A DNA stretch of 64,000 nucleotides from Thermosynechococcus sp. CL-1 (GCF_008386235.1 NZ_CP040671.1:248001-312000), one strand, 5' to 3'; shown: positions 38,746 to 48,454, counted from the first letter of the stretch. Notes: generated by a model from the letters alone, not told the origin. Translations and numbers: made by a program.

Positions 38746-39510
38746 ATGGGTAGCATTATTTCTGTGCATTCTTTTCGTGGTGGCACAGGCAAGTCAAATA
38801 CAACGGCAAACCTGGGCTGTACCTTGGCAACCTTGGGCTATCGGGTGGCGATCGTGGACACGGATATTCAATCCCCCGGTATCCATGTGCTCTTTGGCCT
38901 TGAGTCGGAAGATACGGAACATGCCCTGAATGACTACCTGTGGGGACGCTGTGAAATTACTGATGTGGCGCGGGATGTCAGCCATCTGATTACGGCTCAC
39001 GGCCAGCAAGCCAAAGGAGCAATCTATCTCATTCCCTCTAGCCTCAAAACCAGTGAAATTACCCGTGTGCTGCGGGAAGGCTACGATGTTGGCTTGCTCA
39101 ATGATGGTTTTCAGCAGTTGCTCCAAGGGCTGAATCTCGACTTTTTGCTCATTGATACCCACCCAGGGCTGAACGAGGAAACGCTGCTCTCGATTACAGT
39201 CTCCGATGCCTTGGTGCTGATTCTGCGCCCCGATCGCCAAGACTTTCAAGGAACAGCGGTCACGGTTGATGTGGCGCGGCAGCTGGATGTGCCAAAAATG
39301 GTGATGGTGGTGAACAAAGTCCCCAGCGCCTTTAATAAGGACTCCCTCAAGCAGCAGGTGGAAACGACCTATGGTGTGCCAGTTGCAGGTATCCTACCTG
39401 TTTGTGAAGAAATGTTTCAACTGGGGAGCAGCGATATTTTCTGTTTACGCTACCCTGAGCATCCCTACAGTCTCGTTGTCAGGAGTGTTGTGCAGCATCT
39501 GTTGGATTAG
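38746..39510 (+). CDS. ParA/MinD-family ATPase
   Basis: A 254-residue deviant-Walker ATPase that would dimerise on ATP and position some cargo. The P loop reads SFRGGTGKSNTTANLG, so the signature lysine of KGGxGK is replaced by Arg11 while the catalytic Lys16 is kept. IVDTDIQSPGIHVLFG (A' motif) and LLIDTHPGLNEET (Walker B) follow. No amphipathic MinD-type C-terminal helix is obvious. No parB-, minE- or mcdB-like gene sits beside it; the next gene is a winged-helix protein. A role in carboxysome, chromosome or envelope positioning is possible but unproven. Confidence 0.88.
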   Translation: MGSIISVHSFRGGTGKSNTTANLGCTLATLGYRVAIVDTDIQSPGIHVLFGLESEDTEHALNDYLWGRCEITDVARDVSHLITAHGQQAKGAIYLIPSSLKTSEITRVLREGYDVGLLNDGFQQLLQGLNLDFLLIDTHPGLNEETLLSITVSDALVLILRPDRQDFQGTAVTVDVARQLDVPKMVMVVNKVPSAFNKDSLKQQVETTYGVPVAGILPVCEEMFQLGSSDIFCLRYPEHPYSLVVRSVVQHLLD

Positions 39511-39593
39511 GGTAGCCTAGGAGTAAGGAGACTGACTGATTTTGATCCTTCTCGAGTGCCACTGCCAGTCACTGCCATTGAGGAACATTGCCA

Positions 39594-39911
39594 ATGATAG
39601 ACAGTCAAAACGCTAGCAGTGGTTGCGGTGGGGGTCTCAATCCAGCAGATTTACTGGTTTTGCCCGATCGCCAGCGATCGCTATTGACACTGATGATGCG
39701 CCAGCCAACGCCCTTCAGCGTGCCAGAATTGGCTGAGCAGTTGCAGTGGTCTGCGGAAGAGGTCAGTGCCACCCTCGCAGAGGTTCGCCAACTCGGCTAT
39801 GTGACAGTTGAAAACGACACCTACCAAGTCAAACTCGGACGGCGAACCCCGCGCGTGCAACCCAAGCGTCAATCTCCCCGAATTGCGGCGGTTTGGGACA
39901 AGCTGGGTTAA
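39594..39911 (+). CDS. Small winged-helix DNA-binding protein
   Basis: A 105-residue protein. After a flexible Gly/Ser-rich start comes a winged helix-turn-helix domain (about 20-80: QRSLLTLMMRQPTPFSVPEL, then QWSAEEVSATLAEVRQLGYV and a beta wing), and a basic tail (LGRRTPRVQPKRQSPR) that could contact DNA. The frame may open at a TTG at 39588, but ATG 39594 is preferred. It lies 83 bases downstream of the ParA-like gene on the same strand, so the two could form a unit. I do not recognise a named family. Confidence 0.7.
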   Translation: MIDSQNASSGCGGGLNPADLLVLPDRQRSLLTLMMRQPTPFSVPELAEQLQWSAEEVSATLAEVRQLGYVTVENDTYQVKLGRRTPRVQPKRQSPRIAAVWDKLG

Positions 39912-40007
39912 GTCTGATCTACTTCCTCAGTTAAACCTCTAATTATATGAGGCAACTCGTGTGGTACGCTTAATTACGCTAAGTTTCGCAGAGGAAAGTC
40001 AGGACGA

Positions 40008-40739
40008 GTGCGCCCAAAAGTTCTTGCTGGCAACTGGAAAATGCACAAAACCCAACAGGAGGCGGTGGCCTTCCTACAGGAGTTCTTAGGGAAATTGGTG
40101 GACACCCCCAGCGATCGCGAGGTGGTGCTCTGTGTTCCCTACACCTGTTTAAGTGTATTGTCCAAGAGTCTGCACGGAACGCGGGTGAAGCTGGGTGCCC
40201 AAAATGTCCACTGGGCGGATCAAGGGGCGTTTACAGGGGAAATTTCGCCACCGATGCTGGTGGAGTTGGGCGTGCGCTACGTGATTGTTGGCCACAGTGA
40301 GCGGCGGCAGTATTTTGGGGAAACGGATACTACGGTCAACCAACGGCTCAAGGCTGCCCAACACTATGGCCTGACCCCCATTCTCTGTGTCGGTGAAACG
40401 AAAGCCCAACGGGATGCTGGCGAAACGGAAAACCACATCTTTCAGCAGTTGGCGCTGGACTTGGTGGATGTCGATCAGAGCAATTTGGTGATTGCCTACG
40501 AACCCATTTGGGCGATCGGTACGGGCGATACCTGTGAAGAAGCGGAAGCCAACCGTGTCATTGGCCTGATTCGTAGCAAGTTACAAAATCCCGATGTTCC
40601 CATTCAGTACGGTGGCTCGGTGAATGCCAACAACATTGATGCGATCATGGCGCAGCCAGAAATTGATGGGGTGCTAGTGGGTGGCGCTAGTTTGCAGCCG
40701 GAGAGTTTTGGGCGTATTGTTAATTACAAGCCCCTTTGA
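40008..40739 (+). CDS. tpiA: Triosephosphate isomerase
   Basis: Interconverts dihydroxyacetone phosphate and glyceraldehyde 3-phosphate in glycolysis and the Calvin cycle. At 243 residues it has the normal TIM barrel, with catalytic Asn/Lys in LAGNWKMHK, His in IVGHSERR, Glu in [12 protein letters not shown] and the phosphate-binding YGGSV and VGGASL loops. The start codon is GTG at 40008, preceded by AGGA. It is a single-gene unit. Confidence 0.98.
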   Translation: MRPKVLAGNWKMHKTQQEAVAFLQEFLGKLVDTPSDREVVLCVPYTCLSVLSKSLHGTRVKLGAQNVHWADQGAFTGEISPPMLVELGVRYVIVGHSERRQYFGETDTTVNQRLKAAQHYGLTPILCVGETKAQRDAGETENHIFQQLALDLVDVDQSNLVIAYEPIWAIGTGDTCEEAEANRVIGLIRSKLQNPDVPIQYGGSVNANNIDAIMAQPEIDGVLVGGASLQPESFGRIVNYKPL

Positions 40740-41010
40740 ACATGACTTTGAGTTCGGCGTCAGTGCCCTAGATCACATCTGATCCAAGAGATCGCGCACT
40801 GCCCTCGGCGCAGAAAAACTTAAAGATATCAACATACAGCCCTTTCCCAAGCATGGCATGCACTACCGCTCCAGAGCGCAATGCTGTGTATGCAGCTAAG
40901 AAAAGGATCGGAGCGAGTGATTTATTACAACTGTTATCGTTTGCTGGGCGATTTCTTCATTTTCTTTTAGGATCGAAGTAAGGCTGAGCGATGCCGAAAG
41001 GAGGCCGACG

Positions 41011-41607
41011 ATGCGCCAACAACTCTTCAGTGCTTTGACAGTTTTAGCTGCTTTTGTTAGTCTCAGCAGTGCTGCTGTGGCACAGCCGATGGCGATCGCT
41101 ACCCTCACCCCCCCTGAACTTCAGGAACTGCAACGCCTTGTGCCCCGCAGTGCCGAGGACTACTACAACGTGGGATTAATGCACCAAGGTACGGGTGATC
41201 TGGCCGCTGCCATTCATGCCTTTAGCCAAGCAATCAGACTCAACCCCAGTGCTGACTACTACTTTGCTCGCGGCCTAGCCTACTATGACCAAGGGGATAT
41301 GCAGCGGGCGATCGCGGACTTTAGCACTGCGCTGCGCAACGATCCACAGTTTATTGCCGCCTACTACAACCGGGGCATGGCCTATCTTGCCCTGCAAAAC
41401 TACACAGCGGCGATTGCAGACTTTGATGCTGCCCTAGCGCGGGATCCTCAATTTGTTGCTGCCTACTATAGTCGGGGCATGGCTCACTTCGATAGTGGCA
41501 ATGTGGAATTGGCGCAACGGGACTATGAGCGTGCTCGCGCTCTCAACCCAGCGATGACAGCCCAGTACTACGATCGCGCCCCCCGTCCCCTCACTGGCGG
41601 TCCCTAG
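41011..41607 (+). CDS. Exported TPR-repeat protein
   Basis: A 198-residue protein with a signal peptide (MRQQLFSALTVLAAFVSLSS, cleavage near AVAQ) followed by about four tetratricopeptide repeats (for example YYNRGMAYLALQNYTAAIAD and YYSRGMAHFDSGNVELAQRD), each on the 34-residue plan. TPR stacks are protein-docking scaffolds, so it probably acts in the periplasm or thylakoid lumen as an assembly factor; no partner is identifiable. AAAGGAGG is a strong ribosome site just before the ATG. Confidence 0.87.
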   Translation: MRQQLFSALTVLAAFVSLSSAAVAQPMAIATLTPPELQELQRLVPRSAEDYYNVGLMHQGTGDLAAAIHAFSQAIRLNPSADYYFARGLAYYDQGDMQRAIADFSTALRNDPQFIAAYYNRGMAYLALQNYTAAIADFDAALARDPQFVAAYYSRGMAHFDSGNVELAQRDYERARALNPAMTAQYYDRAPRPLTGGP

Positions 41608-41676
41608 TACCTGAAGCCACCGATTGCGGCGATAATAGGGGGATAATGTGCATGATAAGGATGAGCGATCGCGCCT

Positions 41677-41931
41677 ATGCCCAGAACCCCTTCTGAATTT
41701 GCGGTGCATTTATTTCTGGATGGCGGTCACCGTGAGGAGGTGCGCTTCCCCACCATTCAAGACTTCCAGAAGTGGTACAGCAACGAGTTAGTGGCCAAAG
41801 CAGATTCCAACGACTTTATTTCCGTTCCCATTAAAAACATTCAAGGGGAATACATGGTGGTGCGCCCCTCGAAAGTCTTTGCAATTCGGGTAGAACCCGT
41901 GTTTGCCTCTAGTGTGGATCGCTTTGCCTAA
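41677..41931 (+). CDS. Conserved cyanobacterial hypothetical protein
   Basis: An 84-residue soluble protein with an alternating hydrophobic, likely beta-rich pattern (FAVHLFLDGGHREEVRFPTI, DFISVPIKNIQGEYMVVRP). No signal peptide or motif is evident. It lies five bases upstream of the mltA start and is probably cotranscribed with it. Function unknown. Confidence 0.75.
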   Translation: MPRTPSEFAVHLFLDGGHREEVRFPTIQDFQKWYSNELVAKADSNDFISVPIKNIQGEYMVVRPSKVFAIRVEPVFASSVDRFA

Positions 41932-41936
41932 CGTCT

Positions 41937-43109
41937 ATGGCGGGTTTATTCGCAGGATGGGTTCAGGGGGTCGTGATCCTCGCAACGAGCGCGATCGCCA
42001 CAGCACCAACGGTTGCTCCCTTAGCGCGCCAAAGCCAACTGCCCCCAACGGTTGCCCTAGATACGGCCCTCTGGCAATCCCCTAGGGAACGAGCACGACT
42101 GCTGCAAGCGATTGATCATAGTTTGCGTTACCTGCGCACCGATAAAGCGCGCCGCGACTACGCTGCCTACACTGCTCCCGGTCAACCCGGCGCCGCCCTT
42201 GGCCCCAATCTCCATCAGCGAGTGATCCGCTCCCTCGAACGCTTTCGCCATCTGGTACAAACCCGTCGCTCTGCGGCAGAACTGCAAGCATCTGTCAAGC
42301 GAGAATTTGTCTTTTATCAATCCATTGGCACCGATGGCCAAGGGCGAGTGGATTTCACGGGCTATTATGCACCGACGTATCGTGCCAGCTTAGTGCCCAC
42401 CGCAGAATACCGCTATCCCCTATTTCGTCGCCCCCCCAATTTTGAGCAGTGGCGAGAGCCGCACCCAACCCGCTTGGAACTGGAAGGGGCGGATGGTCAG
42501 CAGTGGCGCAATGGGCCTTTGCGGGGTCTGGAACTGGTCTATTTGCGCGATCGCCTAGAGGCCTTTCTGGTTCACGTCCAAGGGTCGGCTGAGCTGCAAC
42601 TGCCCGATGGTCGCCGCTTTACGGTGGGCTATGCCGGTAAGACCAATCACCCCTACACGAGTATTGGCCAAGAACTCATTCGCGATGGCAAAATTCTCCG
42701 TGAGGAACTGACGCTACCGCGCCTGATGGCTTACTTTGAGGCCAACCCCGCTGAGTTAGATCGCTACTTGCCCCGCAATGCCAGCTTTGTCTTTTTTGAA
42801 CACACCCAAGGGCGTCCCCCCACGGGCAGTCTTTCAACCCCGGTGATTCCAGAGCGTTCGATCGCCACCGATAAGTCCCTGATGCCTCCGGGTGCCTTGG
42901 CGCTGATCAACACGAAAATTCCCCTCAAAGCCCAAGGCCAATGGCAGCAAACCCCCGTCAGCCGTTTTGTTTTGGATCAGGATACGGGGAGTGCCATTCG
43001 CGGGCCGGGTCGTGTCGATATTTTCATGGGCACGGGGGAGGTGGCCAAAGCGCGGGCGGGTCTGATCAATACACCGGGGCAGTTGTACTATTTGCTCCTG
43101 CGGGAATAG
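41937..43109 (+). CDS. mltA: Membrane-bound lytic murein transglycosylase A (MltA)
   Basis: A 390-residue peptidoglycan-cleaving enzyme. A hydrophobic N terminus (about 4-22, LFAGWVQGVVILATSAIAT) acts as a signal or anchor; no lipobox Cys is seen, unlike E. coli MltA. The MltA domain includes FTGYYAPTYRAS and VHVQGSAELQLPDG. The C-terminal 3D domain has the conserved Asp residues in DQDTGSAIRGPGRVDIFMG. It adds to the Slt-like and VanY-like genes as a third wall-lytic enzyme in the window. Confidence 0.94.
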   Translation: MAGLFAGWVQGVVILATSAIATAPTVAPLARQSQLPPTVALDTALWQSPRERARLLQAIDHSLRYLRTDKARRDYAAYTAPGQPGAALGPNLHQRVIRSLERFRHLVQTRRSAAELQASVKREFVFYQSIGTDGQGRVDFTGYYAPTYRASLVPTAEYRYPLFRRPPNFEQWREPHPTRLELEGADGQQWRNGPLRGLELVYLRDRLEAFLVHVQGSAELQLPDGRRFTVGYAGKTNHPYTSIGQELIRDGKILREELTLPRLMAYFEANPAELDRYLPRNASFVFFEHTQGRPPTGSLSTPVIPERSIATDKSLMPPGALALINTKIPLKAQGQWQQTPVSRFVLDQDTGSAIRGPGRVDIFMGTGEVAKARAGLINTPGQLYYLLLRE

Positions 43110-44159
43110 CTAGGGGTGCAGCGCTACTTTAATCACTTGGCGCGCCTTCATTGCTTGGAGGACGTTTTCAATCTCCGTGAGGGGGGCTTGGCCACTAATC
43201 AGTTTCTCGAAGGGCAGTGTACCACTGGCAATCCATTTCAGGGCTTGGCGGACAAAGGTGGGTGTGTTGTGAAAGACCCCCTTGAGGGTGAGTTCTTCGT
43301 AGTGCAGGCGTTCGGTATCAACGCGGATCGAAGTTTCGCGGGGGCAGCCACCAAAGAGGTTAATGGTGGCACCGGGGCGACCACAGGCGATCGCTGTTTC
43401 CCAGACTTCAGGAACCCCAGTGGCTTCAATGACAATATCGGCACCCCGTCCTTGGGTCCAGTCTTTAACCACAGCAGGAATATCGCTGCACTGGTGATGA
43501 TTGATGGTCTGCTCTGCCCCGAATGTGCGGGCGATCGCCAGCCGCTGATCGGAACCGCCAAAGGCGAAGACCCGTGCCCCCTCTTGTGCCAGCACACCGA
43601 CAAACATCAGGCCAATGGCACCATCCCCCAGCACCACAATTTGCGGTGGACTCGGCCAAGTCGCAACCATTGCGGGGTCAAAGCCAGAGCGAGCCACACC
43701 GTGGAGGACACAGGCGAGGGGTTCGGTCAGCGCTGCCAAGGCAAAGGAGAGGGACTCCGGAATAGGCAGCAGATTCTGGCGGACAATGCTGGCGGGAATT
43801 TTTAGGTACTCGGCAAACGTGCCATTGTTAAACTCCAGATGGGGGCACAGGGAAAAGGCTTGGCGTTGGCAGTAAAAACACTGGCCACAGGGGGCAGAAT
43901 TATTCGCTACCACGCGATCGCCCACCCGCCATCCCGTCACACCCGCCCCAAGGGCAACAATTTCCCCGGCCGCTTCATGGCCAAAGAGAATCGGTGGGGT
44001 TAGCATCCGTGCATGACCGCCGCGCCGCCATACCTTCAAATCGGTACCACAGGTAGTGGCGGCCTGAACACGAATCACCACTTCCCCCGGCCCCGGTATC
44101 GGATCGGCGACGCTTTCAATGCGGACATCTTCTTTGCCGTAGAGCACTGCTGCTTTCAT
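43110..44159 (-). CDS. Zinc-dependent alcohol/sorbitol dehydrogenase (MDR family)
   Basis: An NAD(P)-dependent medium-chain dehydrogenase of about 349 residues. The catalytic zinc site has Cys in TTCGTDLKVW and GHEAAGEIVALG. The structural zinc lobe has four Cys in CGQCFYCQRQAFSLC. The Rossmann motif is GDGAIGLMFVG. Members include sorbitol, threonine and alcohol dehydrogenases; the substrate is not predictable. The frame extends to 44228, but the ATG at 44159 (MKAAVLYGKEDVRIE) is the standard start. It is 13 bases downstream of mraY on the same strand. Confidence 0.92.
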   Translation of the reverse strand: MKAAVLYGKEDVRIESVADPIPGPGEVVIRVQAATTCGTDLKVWRRGGHARMLTPPILFGHEAAGEIVALGAGVTGWRVGDRVVANNSAPCGQCFYCQRQAFSLCPHLEFNNGTFAEYLKIPASIVRQNLLPIPESLSFALAALTEPLACVLHGVARSGFDPAMVATWPSPPQIVVLGDGAIGLMFVGVLAQEGARVFAFGGSDQRLAIARTFGAEQTINHHQCSDIPAVVKDWTQGRGADIVIEATGVPEVWETAIACGRPGATINLFGGCPRETSIRVDTERLHYEELTLKGVFHNTPTFVRQALKWIASGTLPFEKLISGQAPLTEIENVLQAMKARQVIKVALHP

Positions 44160-44172
44160 TGCACTTCCCCCA

Positions 44173-45291
44173 TCAAGCCAACCATTGCAGGAGGCCACAG
44201 AGCAGTCCCAAAAGGGCAACCAACCCATAAAACGTACTCACCACCCGCAGTTCTGACCAGCCACCCAACTCAAAGTGATGGTGTAGAGGGGCCATGCGCA
44301 GCAGCCGCTTGCCCACGCCATCGGGACCTTTGGTTGCCTTGTAGTAGAGCACTTGGGCAATGACTGAGAGAGACTCCACAAAGAAAAGACCACTGACAAT
44401 CAACAGTTCCCAGAGGTGATGACTGGCCAAGCCAATGCCCGCTAGGAGTGCCCCAAGGGCTAGGGAACCCGTATCCCCCATAAACACCCGTGCCGGATGG
44501 TGATTGTGCCAAAGGAAGCCGAGACAGGCACCACTCATGACCACTGCCAGAATTTGCAAATCGGGATGGGCGGTCAGAATAATGCCTAAAGCGAGAAGGG
44601 CGATCGCTGCCGTGCCACCAGCAAGACCATCGAGACCATCGGTGAGATTGAGGGCATTCCCTTCCGCCATCGGCACAAAAATCGCCAAGGGGATAAAGGC
44701 AATCCCTAAAGGCCAAACCCAGCCCCAAGGCGCGGTCACCACCGTTGCCGTTGGATCACTGCCCACCAGCCAAGCACAAAAAAGAGCTGCCCCAATCCCC
44801 TCAAGAAGGAGTCGCAGCCGCGCCGATAACCCTTTGTTGGATTTACGCCGCAGAACTTGCCAGTCATCCCACCAGCCAATGGCGGTATAGCAGAGGACAA
44901 GGAGGGCGATCGCCCCCACCGTTGCGGATACTTTCCCCTGCGCAACTCCAGTCCACAGGAGGGCTAGACCTAACCCTGTCGGCACAAAAAAAATTCCCCC
45001 CATTGTCGGTGTGCCCGATTTTTGCAGGTGAGATTGCGGGCCATCTTCGCGAATAATCTGCCCCGTTTTCAACCGCCGCAACAGGGGCACCACGGCCCTC
45101 CCTAGAACTGCAACGATGGCAAAGCTCACCAACCAAGGCAGTGTCAAGGTTTGCAACGGCTGTTGCCAGTGGTTTGCCCCTGTATCGTAGGCAATGCTAG
45201 CCATGAGCAGGCCAATAGCGAGAAGGCCAAAAAGTCGCTGTCCTGTCAGCCAACGGGGTTCAATGGCAGCCGTGGTTTTGGTGGAGGGCAT
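44173..45291 (-). CDS. mraY: Phospho-N-acetylmuramoyl-pentapeptide transferase MraY
   Basis: Makes lipid I by transferring phospho-MurNAc-pentapeptide to undecaprenyl phosphate, the first membrane step of peptidoglycan synthesis. It is a 372-residue protein with about ten transmembrane helices and the active-site motifs DGPQSHLQKSGTPTMGG, WWDDWQVLRRKSNKGLS, NLTDGLDGLAGG and the HHHFELGGWSE loop. The N terminus is slightly extended over the E. coli enzyme. Confidence 0.97.
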   Translation of the reverse strand: MPSTKTTAAIEPRWLTGQRLFGLLAIGLLMASIAYDTGANHWQQPLQTLTLPWLVSFAIVAVLGRAVVPLLRRLKTGQIIREDGPQSHLQKSGTPTMGGIFFVPTGLGLALLWTGVAQGKVSATVGAIALLVLCYTAIGWWDDWQVLRRKSNKGLSARLRLLLEGIGAALFCAWLVGSDPTATVVTAPWGWVWPLGIAFIPLAIFVPMAEGNALNLTDGLDGLAGGTAAIALLALGIILTAHPDLQILAVVMSGACLGFLWHNHHPARVFMGDTGSLALGALLAGIGLASHHLWELLIVSGLFFVESLSVIAQVLYYKATKGPDGVGKRLLRMAPLHHHFELGGWSELRVVSTFYGLVALLGLLCGLLQWLA

Positions 45292-45337
45292 GGGGATAGC
45301 TCTAGCACATCACTCCGATAATAGGGGGATCTGTGCC

Positions 45338-45583
45338 CTACTCCTCAAGCCCTAGGTCATCTTCTTCGTCGTAATCGCCCAAGGAGTCACCAACAAATTC
45401 CTCAATTTCACCCATATCATCGAGGGTGCTATCCACGATCGGGTCTGTCTCATTGGCATCACGGGCAATTAATCGACCCGTTTGCTGTAACCATTCCAAA
45501 ATGGAGCGATCGGAACGACCCGCAGCGGTTAAGTTCTTTTGGGAAATGGGTTCTTCGTACAAAGAGGGGTTGTATAGGGTCAT
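45338..45583 (-). CDS. DUF3134-like small acidic protein
   Basis: An 81-residue, strongly acidic protein of a small cyanobacterial family (core SILEWLQQTGRLIARD) with a C-terminal Asp/Glu cluster (DYDEEDDLGLEE). A TTG at 45616 would extend it by 11 residues; the ATG at 45583 (MTLYNPSLYEEP) fits the family better. No catalytic motif or membrane segment. Function unknown. Confidence 0.72.
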   Translation of the reverse strand: MTLYNPSLYEEPISQKNLTAAGRSDRSILEWLQQTGRLIARDANETDPIVDSTLDDMGEIEEFVGDSLGDYDEEDDLGLEE

Positions 45584-45761
45584 AGGGCTAAGGTGAACGG
45601 TGTTGTAGTAGTCCAATCCTCTACTTTAACGTTTGCCCCTAGGAATGTAAATCTGCGTTTTGTGGCGATCGCCCAAAGTGGCACATTCTCTGGAACCTGC
45701 CTAGACTGGAGAAGTCCCTAAAGAATGGGCATGAAACTTTGATACACGAGGGATAGAAACA

Positions 45762-46085
45762 ATGTCTTTACTCAAAAAATCATCCATCTCTTTGACGGTT
45801 TTAAGTGCGGTGTCCCTCGGCGGGGGGGCGATCGCTGCTCCCTACCCCCCAGAAGTGGTTTCCCGATTTACCAGTGAATGTACCACTGCCCTGCAACAAC
45901 AGGTGCCACAGATGGCGCAATACGGCAATGCCTACTGTACCTGTGTGATCAATGAACTGCAATCCTCGCTCACCTTGGCAGAATTTCAGGCGATCGGTGA
46001 AGATGTACAGACCAATGTCACTCCCGAAGTGCGCCAGATGCTCACCAACACGGCACAAACCTGCCTGCAACGAGTCACCCAATAA
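45762..46085 (+). CDS. Small secreted cysteine-containing protein
   Basis: A 107-residue protein with a signal peptide (MSLLKKSSISLTVLSAVSLG, cleavage near AIAA) and a mature helical domain of about 80 residues. It contains four Cys (SECTTAL, YCTCVIN and TCLQR), suggesting two disulfides outside the cytoplasm. I do not recognise the family. It is preceded by its own 145-base intergenic region and is probably monocistronic. Confidence 0.78.
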   Translation: MSLLKKSSISLTVLSAVSLGGGAIAAPYPPEVVSRFTSECTTALQQQVPQMAQYGNAYCTCVINELQSSLTLAEFQAIGEDVQTNVTPEVRQMLTNTAQTCLQRVTQ

Positions 46086-46090
46086 GCAAA

Positions 46091-46108
46091 GGGGGAGAGA
46101 AATCCCCC
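46091..46108 (-). terminator. Hairpin terminator after metK
   Basis: On the minus strand GGGGGA and TCCCCC form a 6-bp GC-rich stem with a 6-base loop, followed by TTTGCTTATT. It begins about 12 bases past the metK stop codon. The T run is interrupted, so efficiency is uncertain. It could also slow convergent transcription from the other side. Confidence 0.5.
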
Positions 46109-46119
46109 CCAATATGATC

Positions 46120-47370
46120 CTAGACTGCGCTTAGAAATTGAGCGGCAGCGGCTTGCAGATCGGCGACTTTATCGAGTTTTTCCCAAGGTAGGTCGAGGTC
46201 ATGACGCCCAAAGTGACCATAGGCAGCCACATCTTGGTAGAAGCGACCACCGCGATCTTGGGGCAAGTGGCGCAGGCCAAAGGTTTGGATAATGGCAGCG
46301 GGGCGCAGATCAAAGTGGGTTGTAATTAACTCCAGCAGTTGCTCTGGGGCAAGTTGACCCGTGCCAAAGGTATCCACAAAGAGGCTCATGGGGCGAGCAA
46401 CGCCAATGGCATAGCTAATCTGTAACTCGCATTTGTCGGCTAGGCCTGCGGCCACAATGTTTTTGGCAATGTAACGAGCCATGTAGGCAGCACTGCGATC
46501 GACCTTGGTGGGGTCTTTCCCGGAAAAGGCACCGCCCCCGTGACGGGCATAGCCACCGTAGGTATCAACGACGAGTTTACGTCCTGTGAGTCCCGAATCC
46601 CCCTGAGGACCACCAATGACAAATTTGCCCGTGGGGTTGACGAGAAAGCGGGTCTTGTCATCGGGTTTAATTGCCAGATCCGCAAAGACAGGGTTGACGA
46701 CGGCTTCCCATAGATCGGCTTTAATCTTTTCTTGAACGGCCGCTTCGTCGCTGATGTCACCAATGGTGGCCGTGTGTTGGGTGGAAATCAGGATGGTATC
46801 AATGCCCACCGGCTGGCCATCTTCATAGATGACGGTGACTTGGGTTTTGCCATCGGGACGCAGATAAGGAAGTTGACCCGTTTTGCGGACAGCGGCCAAG
46901 CGACGCGCCATGCGGTGAGCCAAGCTAATGGGCAGGGGCATATACTCAGGGGTTTCATTGCAGGCATAGCCAAACATAATGCCCTGATCACCGGCGCCAA
47001 CGCGATCTAATTCGGCATCACTGAGGCGTTCCCGTGCTTCTTGAGCCGTGTCCACCCCTCGGGCAATATCGGGGGATTGCTCATCAAGGGCAACGATAAC
47101 GGCACAGCTATTGGCGGCAAAGCCATTTTCAGCATCGGTGTAGCCAATTTCATGGATTTTCTGCCGCGCTAGGTTGACGTAGTTGACCTGTGCCTTGGTG
47201 GTAATTTCCCCCGTAATCAGGACTAAACCGGTATTAACCACCACCTCAGCAGCAACGCGACTCTGGGGGTCTTGGGTGAGGAGGGCATCGAGAATGGCAT
47301 CGGCAATTTGGTCGCAAATCTTATCGGGGTGGCCTTCGGTGACGGACTCCGAACTAAATAAGTAACGCAA
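46120..47370 (-). CDS. metK: S-adenosylmethionine synthetase
   Basis: Condenses ATP and methionine to SAM. It is full length at 416 residues, with [16 protein letters not shown] at the N terminus, the ATP-binding [11 protein letters not shown] and the phosphate loop [19 protein letters not shown]. The start codon is TTG at 47370, supported by the family N terminus ([12 protein letters not shown]) and a TAGGAG site eight bases upstream. No SAM riboswitch fold was recognised in the leader. Confidence 0.98.
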   Translation of the reverse strand: MRYLFSSESVTEGHPDKICDQIADAILDALLTQDPQSRVAAEVVVNTGLVLITGEITTKAQVNYVNLARQKIHEIGYTDAENGFAANSCAVIVALDEQSPDIARGVDTAQEARERLSDAELDRVGAGDQGIMFGYACNETPEYMPLPISLAHRMARRLAAVRKTGQLPYLRPDGKTQVTVIYEDGQPVGIDTILISTQHTATIGDISDEAAVQEKIKADLWEAVVNPVFADLAIKPDDKTRFLVNPTGKFVIGGPQGDSGLTGRKLVVDTYGGYARHGGGAFSGKDPTKVDRSAAYMARYIAKNIVAAGLADKCELQISYAIGVARPMSLFVDTFGTGQLAPEQLLELITTHFDLRPAAIIQTFGLRHLPQDRGGRFYQDVAAYGHFGRHDLDLPWEKLDKVADLQAAAAQFLSAV

Positions 47371-47474
47371 GATAGCACTCCTATGGCATGGGTTGTTGAA
47401 AGAACTGCAAGAAATTGGTTTATGGTAACACGGACTTTTGACTAAAAAACAAGGATTGGTTTCTAAATCCTAGG

Positions 47475-47480
47475 ATTATA
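47475..47480 (-). promoter_or_regulatory. Candidate -10 element of metK
   Basis: A consensus TATAAT on the minus strand lies about 105 bases upstream of the metK start, in the 184-base divergent spacer. No matching -35 was found at the right distance. The predicted leader is about 100 bases. Confidence 0.45.
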
Positions 47481-47554
47481 CCTGAGCAGTAGGACACACG
47501 AGTGATTGTGATGATTGGCTAGACTAGGGGCAGATTTTAGGCGTTTCAAGTTGT

Positions 47555-48454
47555 ATGTCTGCTTTACGCTATGCCTACTATCCTGGTTGTGTGGCTCAAG
47601 GCGCCTGTCGGGAATTAGACCTCTCAACGCGGGCGATCGCCCCCCTGTTGAATATCGACCTGGTGGAACTGCAGGAAGCCAGTTGTTGTGGCTCAGGCAC
47701 GTTTAAGGAAAATTCGTGGCTGCTAGAAGATACCGTCAATGCCCGCAACATTGCCCTTGCCGAACAGTTGGCTTTGCCCCTGTTGACCCATTGCAGCACC
47801 TGTCAGGGGGTGATTGGCCATGTGGATGAACGCTTGAAAACTTTTCAGCGCGATCGCCCGGCGTACGTGGCAGAAATTAACCAAGTGTTGACGCAACAGG
47901 GCTGCGCTCCTTACCAAGGCACCACAGAAGTGAAGCATTTACTCTGGGCGATTGTCGGCGATGTGGGCATTGACGAGTTGCGCGATCGCGTCCGTCGTCC
48001 CCTCAAGGGACTCCGCTGTGCGGCCTTTTATGGCTGCTATCTCCTGCGCGCCCAAGAGAGGCTGCCCTTTGATCACCCGATTCGTCCCACCTCAATGGAA
48101 CAGGTCTTTGAGGCAGTTGGGGCTACCCCCATCGAGTATGAGGGACGCACTCAGTGCTGTGGTTGGCCCATTTCCAGCTATGCGACGGCGGCCAGTTTTG
48201 CCATGGCAGCACAACGACTCCAGAGCGCGATCGCCCATGGCGCGGATTGCATTGTCACCCCCTGTCCCCTCTGTCATTTGAATCTGGATGCTCGCCAACC
48301 AGAAATTGCCCAGCAGGTGGGAGTTGCCTTCAATTTGCCGATTCTCCATTTGCCGCAACTGGTGGGCCTAGCCCTTGGCCTGCGTCCTGAGGAACTGGGT
48401 TTGAGAAAACATGTGGTTTCAACGCAACCGGTGTTGGCAAAACTAGGGCTTTAG
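47555..48454 (+). CDS. HdrB-like protein with two CCG domains
   Basis: A 299-residue protein related to subunit B of heterodisulfide reductase and to the SdhE-type subunit of some succinate dehydrogenases. It contains two cysteine-rich CCG modules: the first opens with [10 protein letters not shown] and has SCCGSGTF and HCSTCQ; the second has [18 protein letters not shown] and [11 protein letters not shown]. These modules bind unusual 4Fe-4S clusters in thiol/disulfide or quinone-linked electron transfer. No hdrA, hdrC or sdh gene is adjacent, so partners must be encoded elsewhere. The last four bases overlap the cyclo-ligase gene on the other strand. Confidence 0.87.
   Translation: MSALRYAYYPGCVAQGACRELDLSTRAIAPLLNIDLVELQEASCCGSGTFKENSWLLEDTVNARNIALAEQLALPLLTHCSTCQGVIGHVDERLKTFQRDRPAYVAEINQVLTQQGCAPYQGTTEVKHLLWAIVGDVGIDELRDRVRRPLKGLRCAAFYGCYLLRAQERLPFDHPIRPTSMEQVFEAVGATPIEYEGRTQCCGWPISSYATAASFAMAAQRLQSAIAHGADCIVTPCPLCHLNLDARQPEIAQQVGVAFNLPILHLPQLVGLALGLRPEELGLRKHVVSTQPVLAKLGL

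Noticed and set aside
38746-39911. McdA-McdB carboxysome positioning pair
   Set aside because: The ATPase is compatible with McdA, but the downstream protein is a winged-helix protein, not a Gln-rich disordered McdB, so the assignment is not supported.
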